Assembly (NCBI GenBank): GCA_001970955.1
Contig: MPUH01000358.1
Coordinates: forward strand, 1-61,954
Source: Stentor coeruleus
Taxonomy: Eukaryota > Ciliophora > Heterotrichea > Heterotrichida > Stentoridae
Direction of reading: 5' to 3'
DNA length: 61,954 bases
Part shown: positions 42,236 through 53,323 of the stretch, piece by piece
How positions within the stretch are numbered: position 1 is the stretch's first letter
How the letters are laid out: every line of letters begins with the position of its first letter
Made by a program: the position numbers and the translations under genes
Notes under the pieces: generated by a model
Told to the model about the DNA's origin: nothing
Database searches by the model: none
Seen by the model: the letters and a program-made list of their open reading frames with translations, nothing else

Positions 42236-43348
42236 TTATCCAATTATTTTTTCTATGACACCAAGTTTCTTAATATGCTTATCAAGCAACGACTTTATTA
42301 CCACACTATTTATCCTTTCAAAAATACTAGTCCCAGCACGAGTTTTAATCCTAACATTAGCATTTTTCATAAGCAAAACATTAATCATATCCACATTCTG
42401 TACTTTGACAGCAATAAACAATGGAGATCTTCCAGCCTAAATAATCCATACAAAGTCCAAATTATCAACCCAAGTCCCTGCTGCTATTAAAATCATAGCT
42501 ATTTTCAAATGTCCTCTTTTAACTGCCCAATGCAATGAAGACTGCCCAGAACTATCAAAAACATGAGCAAGCCATTTATTAGCTTCAAGCATCAAAACTA
42601 CATCCTCAGAATTTCCTTCTTTACAAGCTATAAGAAATTCTTTACTTTTTGGTATCCCATATGGAACTCCAGGTAAAAACTCATGTATTTTATGAATAAT
42701 CATAGGGTCGATTTTTAGTATTTTATAATGTTTTATTGAAGACATAGCTCGACGATATCTATCATGAATTTTGTTTTGATATGATTTTTGTAAATTTTTA
42801 TATGAAATATTAAGAACCGATGGAGAAATCTGTAAAGGTTTAGGTTTTGTACGGATTAAACGAGCTTTTTCTAGTTCTTTTTCTTGAGGGATTATATTGA
42901 AAAACTTTCTTGGAAGCTGAATATCTCCTATGAGTTTATGTGAGAATTTATGCTTAGATGGAATGTATCTTTCAGAAAAACTATCATGATTTTCCACTAT
43001 GGTGTCGATGTTTTTTTCTCGAGAGTTGAGAATTAGAGCTGTTAGATGTTTTTGCTGAAGGTTTATAGCAGAAAAGTGTGTTTTGAGCTGTTGTTGTCGT
43101 TGTTTAAGACTTTTACGAAATGGTTTAGGGGAAGAGATTTGTTGAGTTATTCTGTGTGAGAAGTTAGAAACTGGGATTCTATTAAGTTTTTTTCTTACTT
43201 GAGATGGAGCTGGGGAATTTACGATTGAAGTTGATTGGAAAAATTTCCCAATAGAATATGGACTTGTTTTACTAGAATTACTACAACGGGAATATATGCT
43301 TTGTCTTAATGATGATAGATTTCTGGTTCCTTTTATTGATAGTTCCAT
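42236..43348 (-). CDS. Ankyrin-repeat protein
   Basis: Two exons code 365 aa. The N-terminal half (about 1-200) is basic, Ser/Gln-rich and probably disordered (RQQQLKTHFSA). The C-terminal part has ankyrin repeats: FLIACKEGNSEDVVLMLEAN, SSLHWAVKRGHLKIAMILIA, and RSPLFIAVKVQNVDMINVLL, then a degenerate fourth. A 15-nt intron at 42437-42451 lies inside the third repeat; without removing it the frame stops at TAG in the middle of NLDF-AGRSPL. Ankyrin repeats bind protein partners; none can be named. Its promoter flank (from 43349) is strongly G-rich on the + strand, i.e. C-rich on the sense strand. Confidence 0.85.
42437..42451 (-). other. 15-nt intron in ankyrin gene
   Basis: Sense sequence GTATGGATTATTTAG, phase 0, after codon 299. 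Removal rebuilds a complete ankyrin repeat. Confidence 0.93.
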
Positions 43349-44317
43349 TATTAATATTTTGATGGATGCTAGAGTATTATTTTTTTAGATATTTTTTAAT
43401 ATTGAATTTAGATGCTTGTTTTGAAATATGGAATTGAATATAATATTTGGAAATGCTTAGCAGGTTATATTGCTGATGATTAGTTTTTATGATAAGTTTT
43501 ATATAAAATTTATGATTTTTTTGTGTAGATGATAGAAAATTTTAGGATAAATAAAAATAGTTTTTGAATAAAGAAAGGAAAATTATAATATTGTAGTTAG
43601 ATTTTGATGGGTTTATAGGGAATGAAGTTTGAGGAATTTTTTTTTGAGATATGAGGAGAGTTTAGAATTTGGATGAGAAATAGGTAGTTTTTATGGTATA
43701 TTAAAAAAATGGGTGTGAAAGATAGATGAAATTTAAGATAGTGATTATATTAGACAATTTGAAGAATCAGGTGAATTATAAGTTTCATATAAAAATAGTT
43801 TAAAATAATAAAAATTAACGACAAATGTTTGATTATGGGTTAGTAAGACTTAAATATAAAAGTATTTACAACATGAAATCTTTTATAAATAAAAAATCTC
43901 TATATATATATAATAAACTATATATATTTGTGTGATATTTTCGATTTTAAAATCATAATTTTATGCAAAACTACAAAAATTGATATACAATTAAAAATAA
44001 CCCAACAAATAACTCCACAAGCACTATTCAATATATTTTCATATAAAAATCTCTTAGATTTCAAAAAAGCCTTCACCAATTCACAATAAAAGCCCATATC
44101 CATACCTTATTATAAATTCATAACAAAAAAGTCCTAAATCCTATACAAACTACTTCTAAAACCAACTTTTTCATACCCAATCTAAATTAAAAAAATCTAA
44201 TTTTTTACTTATCTCATATAAAAACTACAATCAGTAAACCAATTTCATCAAAAATTTCTATTCTCACCACCTTATCATCCCATTAAATTTCTCTAAAACA
44301 GTTTTAAACTAATTAAT
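43349..44317. other. Divergent promoter region with skew switch
   Basis: From 43349 to about 43740 the + strand is G-rich and C-poor; from about 43980 to 44317 it is C-rich and G-poor. The flip lies between the two divergent genes, about 43800-43950, where there is a tatatata tract. No open frame is supported. Confidence 0.65.
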
Positions 44318-46252
44318 ATGTCTGTAAACGCTGGACATTGTAAAAAGCCAGAAATAAAGGTCAATGGAGAAGAAGTTGAAGACCAACTCGATCGTTTAAA
44401 CTTTGTAATCCAAGACTTTATTCAAAACATCGATATGTCTCGTTCTTTTTACCCATCAGTAAACGCATCTGAAAGCATTTTTCAAAGCATCCCAGACAAC
44501 CCTGACACAGACTCTGAAGCGCTTTCAGAAAACATCGAAAAAAAAATCGAAGAAATCCTACAAGAAAACGACAGGTTGCGAATGATAATCGAAGACTTTG
44601 TCGCAAATTCCGAACGACAAGTTTGTGAAATTGGCTGTACAGCTGAAGAAATCCAAAGCATCCTTATCGATCTTAGATCTATACTTATCGGTAAAAAACA
44701 AGACTTCAATCTTAAACTTGGTCATTTTAATATAAAAATCCACATAATCTGCAAACCCTTACCAATTTTCCCAATGAAAAACGTTATATCTTCATCATGG
44801 GCTAAAGAAACTATAGACCTTGAAAATGATAACTTAGATGAACTTGTATGCAAATTATTTAGAGAAAATGAACATTTAAAAGATATAAATAAAAAACTTA
44901 CTTTTGAAGATGATATGATAAAAGATATGAAGTCAGTTTTTTTAATTAAATGTTGTGATCCGATTGAAGAAGAATTTCATAGTATTGAGTTTCCTTTAAG
45001 TGTAATAAAAGAAGCAGCTCTTGAGATTGAAGTTAAAAAATATAAAGATAAAAATAAAATACTTGACCAAGCTCAAGAGGAAATCAATTGGCAGTTAAAT
45101 GATGTGAAAAGTTTAAAACAAACTTTTCTTAATAAAATCCAAGAGGCAAATGAATATAGACAAAGTTTAGAAAAAAAGTGTCAGGAAATTAAAGAAGCAG
45201 CGGCGAATATACATAAACAAGGCAAAATTAAAGGTAAACCTCCAAAGGGTGAAAAAAGAAGAAATACTTTGAATGCTAGTAAAGAGAAGTCGAAAATCAT
45301 TGAAGAATTAAATACGATAAACACACAAATGATTGAAGACTTAGATAGAACTTTAGATACCCCTTTTATCCCAGTACCAACTTATAAATATTTTACTTTA
45401 GATGCTTTAAATGAACAACTAAAATACTTAGAAGAAAAAGCTCAGACTTCATCAGATCCACAAAAGTTCCTAAGAGAAATCGAAAGGTGTAAGACCCAAA
45501 TAACAAATTTAAGAGGGGAACAAGCGATATACGACTGTAAGCAAAAAACAAGAAACATGTTTAAAATTGTCAAACATATTGAGAAGTCTGTAAAATCTGA
45601 GAATTCAAAAAGGAATAATTTAATTAAAGAACTAATCCGAGACTCAAATTGTAGTTCAGATCATAGTCAAATTTTGAAAAAAGAAATCGAAGAAAGTTTA
45701 GATGTTAGTCTTAAACGACTTGAAGATAAAAAACTAGTCCAAAAACGCACGGCTGTTGTTTTTAAAAAAAATTTCTATGAAGACCAAGAAGAAAGTCTTC
45801 GTGAATTAAGAACACAAATAAACGTCTTAACTAAACATGACAACATAATGCAAAAATCTTTACAACAAAAAAAAGCCGCCCTGGTCAATAAAGAAATCGA
45901 ACTTCAAGAAAAGGAAAAATTCCTAATGGACCATTGGAAAAAAAACTACTCATCCAAAGACATAATCGAAACCGTGCAAAAAATATCAAAAAAACTAGCT
46001 CAACAAAAAGAAGCCCTCGACAAAGATAAAGAAAAATCTGAACACGAGAAAATCCAAATCTCGAAAAAGAAACTTGAAAACGAAATTGAAAAAGGGAAAC
46101 TAAAAAATATGGCCCAACAACTAGATGAAGAGAGGAAATTTATAATGTTTGAAAAAACTGAGATTGAGAAATTCCTCAAACAAGTGTCATCTTTGCCATC
46201 ATATCTAAGCAATGTTAAATTTCATTTGCCTGTGCTTAGAGGTGTAAATTAA
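44318..46252 (+). CDS. Large coiled-coil protein, unknown
   Basis: Protein of 644 aa, start MSVNAGHCKKPEIKVNGEE. The N-terminal 170 residues are mixed helix and loop with a basic segment (HIICKPLPIFPMKN). From about 180 to the end it is predicted coiled coil, broken near 305-325 by a basic linker (KIKGKPPKGEKRRNT) and near 345-360 (TPFIPVPTYKYF). No enzyme or membrane motif. A structural cortical or ciliary protein is likely by composition. It converges with the TTLL gene; the two stops are only about 95 bases apart. Confidence 0.75.
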   Translation: MSVNAGHCKKPEIKVNGEEVEDQLDRLNFVIQDFIQNIDMSRSFYPSVNASESIFQSIPDNPDTDSEALSENIEKKIEEILQENDRLRMIIEDFVANSERQVCEIGCTAEEIQSILIDLRSILIGKKQDFNLKLGHFNIKIHIICKPLPIFPMKNVISSSWAKETIDLENDNLDELVCKLFRENEHLKDINKKLTFEDDMIKDMKSVFLIKCCDPIEEEFHSIEFPLSVIKEAALEIEVKKYKDKNKILDQAQEEINWQLNDVKSLKQTFLNKIQEANEYRQSLEKKCQEIKEAAANIHKQGKIKGKPPKGEKRRNTLNASKEKSKIIEELNTINTQMIEDLDRTLDTPFIPVPTYKYFTLDALNEQLKYLEEKAQTSSDPQKFLREIERCKTQITNLRGEQAIYDCKQKTRNMFKIVKHIEKSVKSENSKRNNLIKELIRDSNCSSDHSQILKKEIEESLDVSLKRLEDKKLVQKRTAVVFKKNFYEDQEESLRELRTQINVLTKHDNIMQKSLQQKKAALVNKEIELQEKEKFLMDHWKKNYSSKDIIETVQKISKKLAQQKEALDKDKEKSEHEKIQISKKKLENEIEKGKLKNMAQQLDEERKFIMFEKTEIEKFLKQVSSLPSYLSNVKFHLPVLRGVN

Positions 46253-46346
46253 GGTAAGTTTTTTTTTTTAAATAAACATAAAGCTAGGACACACTGGAGG
46301 TATACCTTCCAAAGTTTTTCCCAGTAGAAGATACACTATATAAGGT

Positions 46347-48705
46347 TTACTTTTTCCTTCTAGAACTTGTATGGTTTTGATTAGATGATGGAATTGGTGA
46401 ATATGAACTGTATATTTATTACCCTGAACCATCAACTGATGTATCATCTTCTTTAATCCTCCTGCGATTTATATAAGATGAACGTTTTTGAGCTTTTACT
46501 GAAAGCCATTTGATCATATCGCTTAGGATTCCAGTTTTTTCATCAACAAAAAGAGAGTTTAAGAGATCAAGTTGAGTATTTTTCCCAGTAGTTCTAAGCA
46601 TTGTTTCCAGTCTTATTGCGCTCATAGTTTTTATAACCCCAGTTTTCTTATCATCAGAGATTTTTTTCTTCAGTTCGGTTATCCTTTCTTCGATTTGCTG
46701 AGGGATGATTTGTGAGCATTTTAATGGACTATTCCAATAATAATGAGTTACAAAATGTTCAATGTTGATTTTCCATTCTTGTTTTAGGTTATCTTCACTT
46801 AAAGCTTTTATTGCATGACAAAGTCTAGAAGTATATTCTAAAAGCAAGTCTTCAAAATTTGTAGAAGCTTTTTCTTCAACTGCAGGTATTGATTTTCCTT
46901 TTGGTGACTCTTTAGTATATGTTGTTATTGGACGACTTATTTCTTGTTCCCACAAATCACAATAAAGAAATTTGAAAAGCGCTTTATTATTAGGTCGAAC
47001 CCCTGAAAAAAATCTTTCGTAGTGGTCAGAACCTTTAGCCGGGTAAATTCTTAAGAAGTTGCCTCGTCTTTCGTATTCTTCAAGAGTTTCTTTTATTGTA
47101 TCCCCACATTTTACTTGTTTACCTTCAGGAAAACCTAGCATTGTATCACCCATTCTTTTACGATCTCGAGCTAATTGCATTTGTCTAGCTTTGATTCTTG
47201 TTCTTACTTTGTTGATTGATTCTTTTTTCCTATCAAATGCCCTTATGCCTATTAGATTAAATGTATCAGAAATCAAGTTACTTTTTATATGAAGATCTAA
47301 TGGAGAATCAGTTGCTAAAGATGGGCTTAAGTTAACTTCTAAAAGCCATGGTTTAAGATCTGAGTCAACTAATACATCAAAGCCAAAAAGGTCAAAACAA
47401 TTATTTCTATGTACACAAAGGTTTTTTAATGATTCTAAGACTATTGGTTCAATTGAAATAATACTTTTTATAATAATATCATAAATTTTTGTCCATAATA
47501 AAGTTGTATCCACACCCATAACTTCTAATGTTTTATTTAAAGCTGCTAAAGACCATTTGTGCCCAACATTATCCTGTCGCCAATCTTGATTCTGTATAAA
47601 CTTATCATTTTTCTTGTTTACACTATAATTAGTCAAATGGCTAAACCTATTGTTTTTGTTGTTTGGGTTATAAATTTCACTAGCAAAACGTGCTAAGCCT
47701 TCATCATATACATAAATACGAAGTGGATCAAAAGAACTAACAAGAACATAAATACGAATATCAAATTTCAAATCATTTATCAAAAGTGGATTAGGGATAT
47801 ACCTTGAAATTATACAAGATTCATTATGAGGAATATCATTAGGAGAATTGATAAGATAAATACCTTTTCCTTGTGAACTTCCACATGGTTTATGTATCCA
47901 CATAATATATTTATTTTTCTGATATGCAGCAAAAAAATCATTGTATTGATCTGGCATAAGAAAAGTTTCAGGGACAAAGTCATAGTCTTCTTTTCCATGA
48001 GTGTTGACCATTGATGTTATGTTTAAATGCATTTTATCTTTTCTTGTTAGTTCAAATGAGTTTGGAAAATGGTTGATTTTTTGAAACTCGTTAAGACCTT
48101 CATAGAGATAGTTTTGGGCGCTTGAACCTACCCAGAGGACATTCCAATCGTGAGAATCTGTTGCGGTAAACCCTGCAACTTCTAATATTGAACNTGTGTG
48201 GTTTTTTTGGATGGGGATTTTTTTGAGGGTTTTATAGGGAAATATTATCGTGAGAATCTGTTGCGGTAAACCCTGCAACTTCTAATATTGAACGGACTAG
48301 CCTAGCTTCTACGTTAAAAACTCGATATAAAAGGTCTTTGTGTTGATACAAACCCCCTTTGCTGTAGAAATTCAAAGGAGCCGCTTCTTTACACATTTGC
48401 TCTTCGTTTATTGGGGTGAATATGATTAACGGTGGTCGGGTATCTTCACAGTAGTTAGCGTGAAGATATTTATTAATTTTTTTGCTTTGGTTTACTAGGA
48501 ATGGAGTTTGAAATGCCCCTTTAGTTCCAACTTTTCCAATAGATTGAATATCGATTCCTAGCCAAGAGTTCTTTTCGCTTTCTTGCATTATTTTAAGTCT
48601 CCTGTAGACTGGAGTCTGATAGCTGTTTCCTCGTGGTGGGACAGATACTATAACAAAATCTTCCGAGTTATTTCTAACAGATTCACTCATATAAATGAGT
48701 GACAT
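46347..48705 (-). CDS. Tubulin polyglutamylase, TTLL5-like (assembly fault inside)
   Basis: Tubulin-tyrosine-ligase-like enzyme, which adds glutamates to tubulin tails in cilia and cortical microtubules. ATP-grasp signatures visible: WIHKPCGSSQGKGIYL, FDIRIYVLVSS, RFSHLTNYSVNKKN and CFDLFGFDVLVDSDLKPWLLEVNLSPSLATD; the last is closest to TTLL4/TTLL5. The frame is broken at 48194-48293 by exactly 100 extra bases that include an N and a second copy of a 47-base coding segment. Leaving them out gives one continuous frame of 747 aa. A 15-nt intron (46408-46422) adds 20 residues at the end (SYSPIPSSNQNHTSSRRKK). The start is the ATG at 48705; Met at 48690 is possible. A TTG further up (48723) is not used. 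The C-terminal 250 residues are an unassigned helical extension. Confidence 0.88.
46408..46422 (-). other. 15-nt intron near the end of the TTLL gene
   Basis: Sense sequence GTAATAAATATACAG, splitting a Gly codon. It replaces an early TAA by a 20-codon exon ending TAA at 46347-46349. TA is at positions 9-10 as in the other introns. Confidence 0.85.
48147..48293. repeat. 47-nt duplication with an N between copies, probable assembly artefact
   Basis: Identical 47-base segments at 48147-48193 and 48247-48293, exactly 100 bases apart, with an undetermined base at 48194 and 52 bases of G/T-rich non-coding sequence between. Both copies code the same TTLL peptide (SILEVAGFTATDSHD). This is what an unmerged contig overlap looks like. 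Confidence 0.85.
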
Positions 48706-49512
48706 ATTTGGAAATCTTATCAAGCATATGAAAAAGTTAAAGGAAGATATTTAGTAAAACTGAAGCTAGAGGTTTAAGATTTTATGAGAAAGTTTGACAT
48801 GTTTACTTTTGGGATTTGAAAATTTTTGTGTGTATATAGTTGATATTTGAGATTAAAGATTTTTTAGATTATTTAATTTAAAACTTTAGCGAAATTCTTC
48901 AATTTTAAACAGTTTTTTATATAGTTTTTAGTCAAAGGTATAAAGGTATGAAATATTAATAACTTGAAATGAAGTGGAAATTTGAATGATTTATTCATCA
49001 AGATTTTTAAGGCAAAAATTTTTTTATATTGAAATAATTTATTAATGAGGACTAAGAAAATACAATTCAGATAGATTTTGGAAAACCTCAGGCTGTAGTA
49101 TTATTTATAATAAAATAACTAGTGTGACTTTATATTTGATCAACTCTTATCTTTTAAGGCTAATGAAATCCAATAACCTGAACTGTAATTTTATGATGGT
49201 TTACCCTTATACAACTATTTTGTATCGTCAATCTATTACTGTAGAGCTAGAATGAAAGGTAATTTTTTTATGTTTAATTGGTTTTGATCATTGGATTTGG
49301 GTGTTCATGATAGCTTTTAAATTTAAATCTGTTGAGCGGATTTGCATTTCGGCTTTATAAAACATATCAGATACAATGCTTTGTACTTAAAATCTATTTC
49401 CTGAATAAATTGGAAAACTTCACAATCAAACATTAAAAATCCATAAATTCAATAACAAACTATTTCCAAAAACCCTATTAATCACATAGTTTTATCGTCA
49501 AATATTAACTAT
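48706..49512. other. Spacer between TTLL and Ca2+ pump genes
   Basis: Both genes are on the minus strand. The right end (about 49380-49512) is C-rich on the + strand, the 3' side of the pump. The left end is mildly G-rich, the promoter side of TTLL. No open frame is supported. Confidence 0.55.
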
Positions 49513-52503
49513 CTAATTTTCCTTTTTCTCCGTATGAACTTTTTTTGAAGACATTCTACTAAAAAACTTAAGTACTTCATCTATAAATGTCACAGGTATA
49601 GAAAACGCAAGGACTAATTGCCACTCCTTCCAATCTAAAGGTAATATTCCAAATATCTCATTGAAAAAAGGTACATAAAGTATAACACAATGTAACGTCA
49701 TCGACACACTAATCGCAAGTAAAAGCCACAAATTAACCCATGGAGGCATCTGTATCAAAGACCCATCTTCAGAAAGGGCATTAAGTGCATTAAACATCTC
49801 AATTGTCACAAGTACAGACAAAGAAAGCGTACTAGCTTTAATTTTCCCTTCAGTAAAATACAAACAAGGGTTTTTTTCTAAATCAAATCCACCCCAATTA
49901 GCAAGTTTAAAATCTTTCCATCCAGGACATTCTGACCAATTCGACAATTGAGCATATGAAACAAGTGGATGTCCATCAGTACTTTCAAAAAACAAATACC
50001 AATACACAAAAACTCCAACTGTTGCTACTCCAACATAAGTTCCAATAACAAAATATCTAAAAAACACCCAATTTGTTATAAGAGGTTCATCACTTTTTCT
50101 TGGTGGAGTATTCATTATTTCTAAATCAGGAGGATTAAACCCTAAAGCTGTTGCTGGAGGACCATCTGTAACTAAATTAACCCATAAAAGCTGTACTGAA
50201 GTAAAACCTTCAGGTAAACCTAACATAGCAGTTAAGAAAATACTCACAACTTCTCCAATATTTGATGATATAAGATATCTAATAAATGCTTTTGTGTTAT
50301 TGTAAATCGATCTACCTTCTTCAACTGCAGCGACTATTGTTGAGAATTTATCATCAGCTAAAACCATATCAGATGCACTTTTTGCAACTTCAGTACCTGC
50401 AATTCCCATTGCTATGCCAATATTTGCAGCTTTTAAAGCTGGTGCGTCATTAACCCCATCTCCAGTCATAGCAACTACTTGATTAAGTTCTTTAAGCAAA
50501 CAGACAAGTCGATATTTGTTTTCTGGACTTGTTCTACTAAATACACAAGAATCTACTTTTTGAAGTTTAGATTTTAATATATCATCTTTCATTGTAGCAA
50601 GATCAACTCCAGTAAGACTTAAGGTACTTTCATTCATTATACCCACTTTTTTAGCTATTGCTTCTGCTGTTATTTTATTATCCCCAGTTATCATAAAAAC
50701 TCTAATTCCAGCTTTTTTACATAGTTTTATTGCGTCTTGAACTTCTGGTCTTGGTGGATCTCTCATAGCAACAACACCTAAGAAAGTTAATTGGCTTTCA
50801 ATTGATATAAAATTATTAGGATTTTCAAGGGTTTTATGAGCAGGATGATCTTGCCCATTATAATTTGATAATTCAGCTGTTTGATCTTTGTAGGCTAATG
50901 CTAAACATCTTAAACCTTCTGATGCGAATTTTGTACAGTTTTCTAAAACTTTTTCTTTTAGTTGGCCGGACATTGAGACTTTTTCACCTGTTGGGAGGAG
51001 GATAAATGATGATCTTTCAATGATTTTTTCTGGGGCACCTTTTGTGTAGAGGATATTTTCACTGTTTTTTTTGCTACAAAGCATACTCATGCTTTTTCTT
51101 TCGCTTGTAAACTCGAGGGCTACGATTTTTTTCACATCTTTTTCTTCGAGGTCAGAGAAAAAACCTGATTTCGCATTAGGATTGTGTTTAAGTTTTTCTA
51201 CTAAGACTCTTAAGGCTCCTTCGGTTGCCATACCTGTGATTTTGAATCTGCCATTGACATTTTCTAGCATGGAACTATTACAGAAGTGCATTGTGTTTGT
51301 AAAATGCTTAAGAGTAGGAGAAAAGTGCTCAGGTTTGAGGTTTTGGACTTCTCCTGATGGATCAAAACTATGCCCAGTAACAGAAAAATTATCAAATGTA
51401 CCAGTTTTGGCTGAAGGTACAAAAAAGTTAGTAACTGTCATCTCATTAGTCGTAAGTGTTCCAGTTTTATCTGAACATATAATTGTAGTGCATCCAAGTG
51501 TTTCAACACTTGGGAGTTTCATGACAATAGCATTCCTCTTAGCCATCCTCCTAGTCCCTAAAGCTAAACAAGTTGTAATAACCGCAGGTAATCCTTCAGG
51601 AACAGCAGCAACAGCAAGTGCAACTGCGATCTTAAAATAATAAATCGCTCCTCTAAAAACGCTTCCATGAATCTCATCATAAAAATTCTTATAATTCATA
51701 ACCCAAACCAATAAACAAATCCCAAAAATAACTTTAGCCAATAAATTACCAAACTCATCAAGTTTCTCTTCTAATGGAGTTTTGCTTTCTTCAGCTTGTC
51801 CTTCTTCAACTAAAGATTGTATTTTCCCAATAGCAGTTTTCATTCCAATTTCTACAACAACAGCAATTGCAGCTCCACTAGCAACACTAGTACTTGAAAA
51901 TACAATATTTGCTTGTTGATCATAATTATTCCCTTTATTTATTCCAGCATGTTTACTTATAGGTTCTGCTTCTCCAGTTAATGATGATTGTTCTACTTTT
52001 AATGATGGGGTTAAAAGTTTGACTATTCTAACATCAGCTGGTGATCTATTTCCTACTGTTATTTCAATTATGTCTCCTGGGACAAGTTCTTTTGCTAGGA
52101 TTGTTTTCCATTCTTTATTTCGTAAAACTCTTGCATGTTCTGATTGTAAGTCTTTTAAAGCTTCTAAAGCTGCTTCTGCATTAGATTCTTGCCATACACC
52201 AACTGCAGCATTTGCTATGAGGATAAGAAGGATGACTATTGGTTCAACAAAACCTAAGAGACCTTCATTTTTGTCTAATAATGCTATTAAGGTTGAAATC
52301 ACTGCAGCAACAAGTAAGATTATGACCATTAAGTCCTCGAACTGTTCTAGAATCAAAGAAAATAAACTCTTGCCTTCGGGCTTTGCTAACTCGTTAAATC
52401 CGCATGTTGCCCTACGTTTTAGAACTTCTTCTTCGGTAAGGCCGGTAGATATACTTGTTTTTAGCTCTGAAAGCACGTCTTCTCCCAGTTTCTCGTGCCA
52501 CAT
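49513..52503 (-). CDS. SERCA-type Ca2+-transporting P-type ATPase
   Basis: Protein of 996 aa, the usual SERCA length. It pumps Ca2+ from cytosol into the endoplasmic reticulum or cortical alveoli at the cost of ATP. N-terminal MWHEKLGEDVL and the cation-ATPase N segment lead to M1-M2, the TGEAEPISK actuator motif (dephosphorylation), M3-M4 with the Ca2+ ligand segment PEGLPA, the phosphorylation motif ICSDKTGTLTTN (Asp about 345), nucleotide-binding KGAPE, DPPR and the hinge MTGDGVNDAPALKAA. M5-M10 follow, with NIGEVVSIF and NLVTDGPPATALGFNPPD, all as in SERCA. There is no calmodulin-binding tail, so it is not a plasma-membrane PMCA. All motifs are intact. No introns. The tail is basic (SSKKVHTEKKEN). 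Confidence 0.96.
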   Translation of the reverse strand: MWHEKLGEDVLSELKTSISTGLTEEEVLKRRATCGFNELAKPEGKSLFSLILEQFEDLMVIILLVAAVISTLIALLDKNEGLLGFVEPIVILLILIANAAVGVWQESNAEAALEALKDLQSEHARVLRNKEWKTILAKELVPGDIIEITVGNRSPADVRIVKLLTPSLKVEQSSLTGEAEPISKHAGINKGNNYDQQANIVFSSTSVASGAAIAVVVEIGMKTAIGKIQSLVEEGQAEESKTPLEEKLDEFGNLLAKVIFGICLLVWVMNYKNFYDEIHGSVFRGAIYYFKIAVALAVAAVPEGLPAVITTCLALGTRRMAKRNAIVMKLPSVETLGCTTIICSDKTGTLTTNEMTVTNFFVPSAKTGTFDNFSVTGHSFDPSGEVQNLKPEHFSPTLKHFTNTMHFCNSSMLENVNGRFKITGMATEGALRVLVEKLKHNPNAKSGFFSDLEEKDVKKIVALEFTSERKSMSMLCSKKNSENILYTKGAPEKIIERSSFILLPTGEKVSMSGQLKEKVLENCTKFASEGLRCLALAYKDQTAELSNYNGQDHPAHKTLENPNNFISIESQLTFLGVVAMRDPPRPEVQDAIKLCKKAGIRVFMITGDNKITAEAIAKKVGIMNESTLSLTGVDLATMKDDILKSKLQKVDSCVFSRTSPENKYRLVCLLKELNQVVAMTGDGVNDAPALKAANIGIAMGIAGTEVAKSASDMVLADDKFSTIVAAVEEGRSIYNNTKAFIRYLISSNIGEVVSIFLTAMLGLPEGFTSVQLLWVNLVTDGPPATALGFNPPDLEIMNTPPRKSDEPLITNWVFFRYFVIGTYVGVATVGVFVYWYLFFESTDGHPLVSYAQLSNWSECPGWKDFKLANWGGFDLEKNPCLYFTEGKIKASTLSLSVLVTIEMFNALNALSEDGSLIQMPPWVNLWLLLAISVSMTLHCVILYVPFFNEIFGILPLDWKEWQLVLAFSIPVTFIDEVLKFFSRMSSKKVHTEKKEN

Positions 52504-53323
52504 TTATACACGTGGTAAATGGCAAATTAATTTGATATAAAATGCAGGGATTTGCAGATGAGGATTGTGTGAATTTGTACCTTTTATGGAAAATAAGAGT
52601 GTTTTGGTATTGCTTTTATATGAATAAATAAGATATTTGGCATATTTTGATTGATTTTTTGTGATGATTTTTTATTTTGTAAGGTTAGGTTAGGGTTTTT
52701 AGATATAGGAATAATTATGGTTTTGATGCTATTTTTTAATTATTCTTGCTTTTTAAATAAAAGAATTTTTGGGTTTTAATGTTGTGGAACAATAAAATAT
52801 TATATCAGAAACATATAGGTTGATACTTAAAACAATGAAATCACTAAGATTGAAAATACAGGTTATAATAGATTTGATTATTGCCCCATATAATTAAAAG
52901 AATTAATATTCTCATTTTGGCAAATGTTTATAAGTACTGTTTAAAATTTTCATAACTAATTCAATTAAGCTTCTTAGTTCACTTTAACCATAAAATATTC
53001 CTAAATCATAATCAAAAAAACAACCATCTCTCAACAACACTCAAAGCCAAAAAAAAGTCACTTAAAAAACTTAAATTCAAATCTTTAGCACAACATGAAA
53101 AATTAAAAATATTTCAAACTATAAACCTATAATATCCCAAAACCCCAAGTTTATTTTAAACAAACTATTTACTTTTCAAACTAATCCACAGTTTCCATTA
53201 TAAAATTTACAATAAACTTACTATAAAACCATACAAAACCATATATTTTTAGCTTAAAAAAAGTACATCTAAACCAATAAACTATCATATTTTTAATTGC
53301 AATCTAATCATAAAGTCTTTATA
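52504..53323. other. Spacer between two minus-strand genes with skew switch
   Basis: Promoter side of the pump (52504 to about 52780) is G-rich on the + strand. From about 52970 to 53323 the + strand is C-rich and G-poor, the 3' side of the next gene. No open frame is supported. Confidence 0.6.

Noticed and set aside
46244..46258. 15-base GT...AG segment at the end of the 44 kb coiled-coil gene
   Set aside because: It lacks TA at positions 9-10, and its removal opens a frame into a poly-T tract and unlikely protein.
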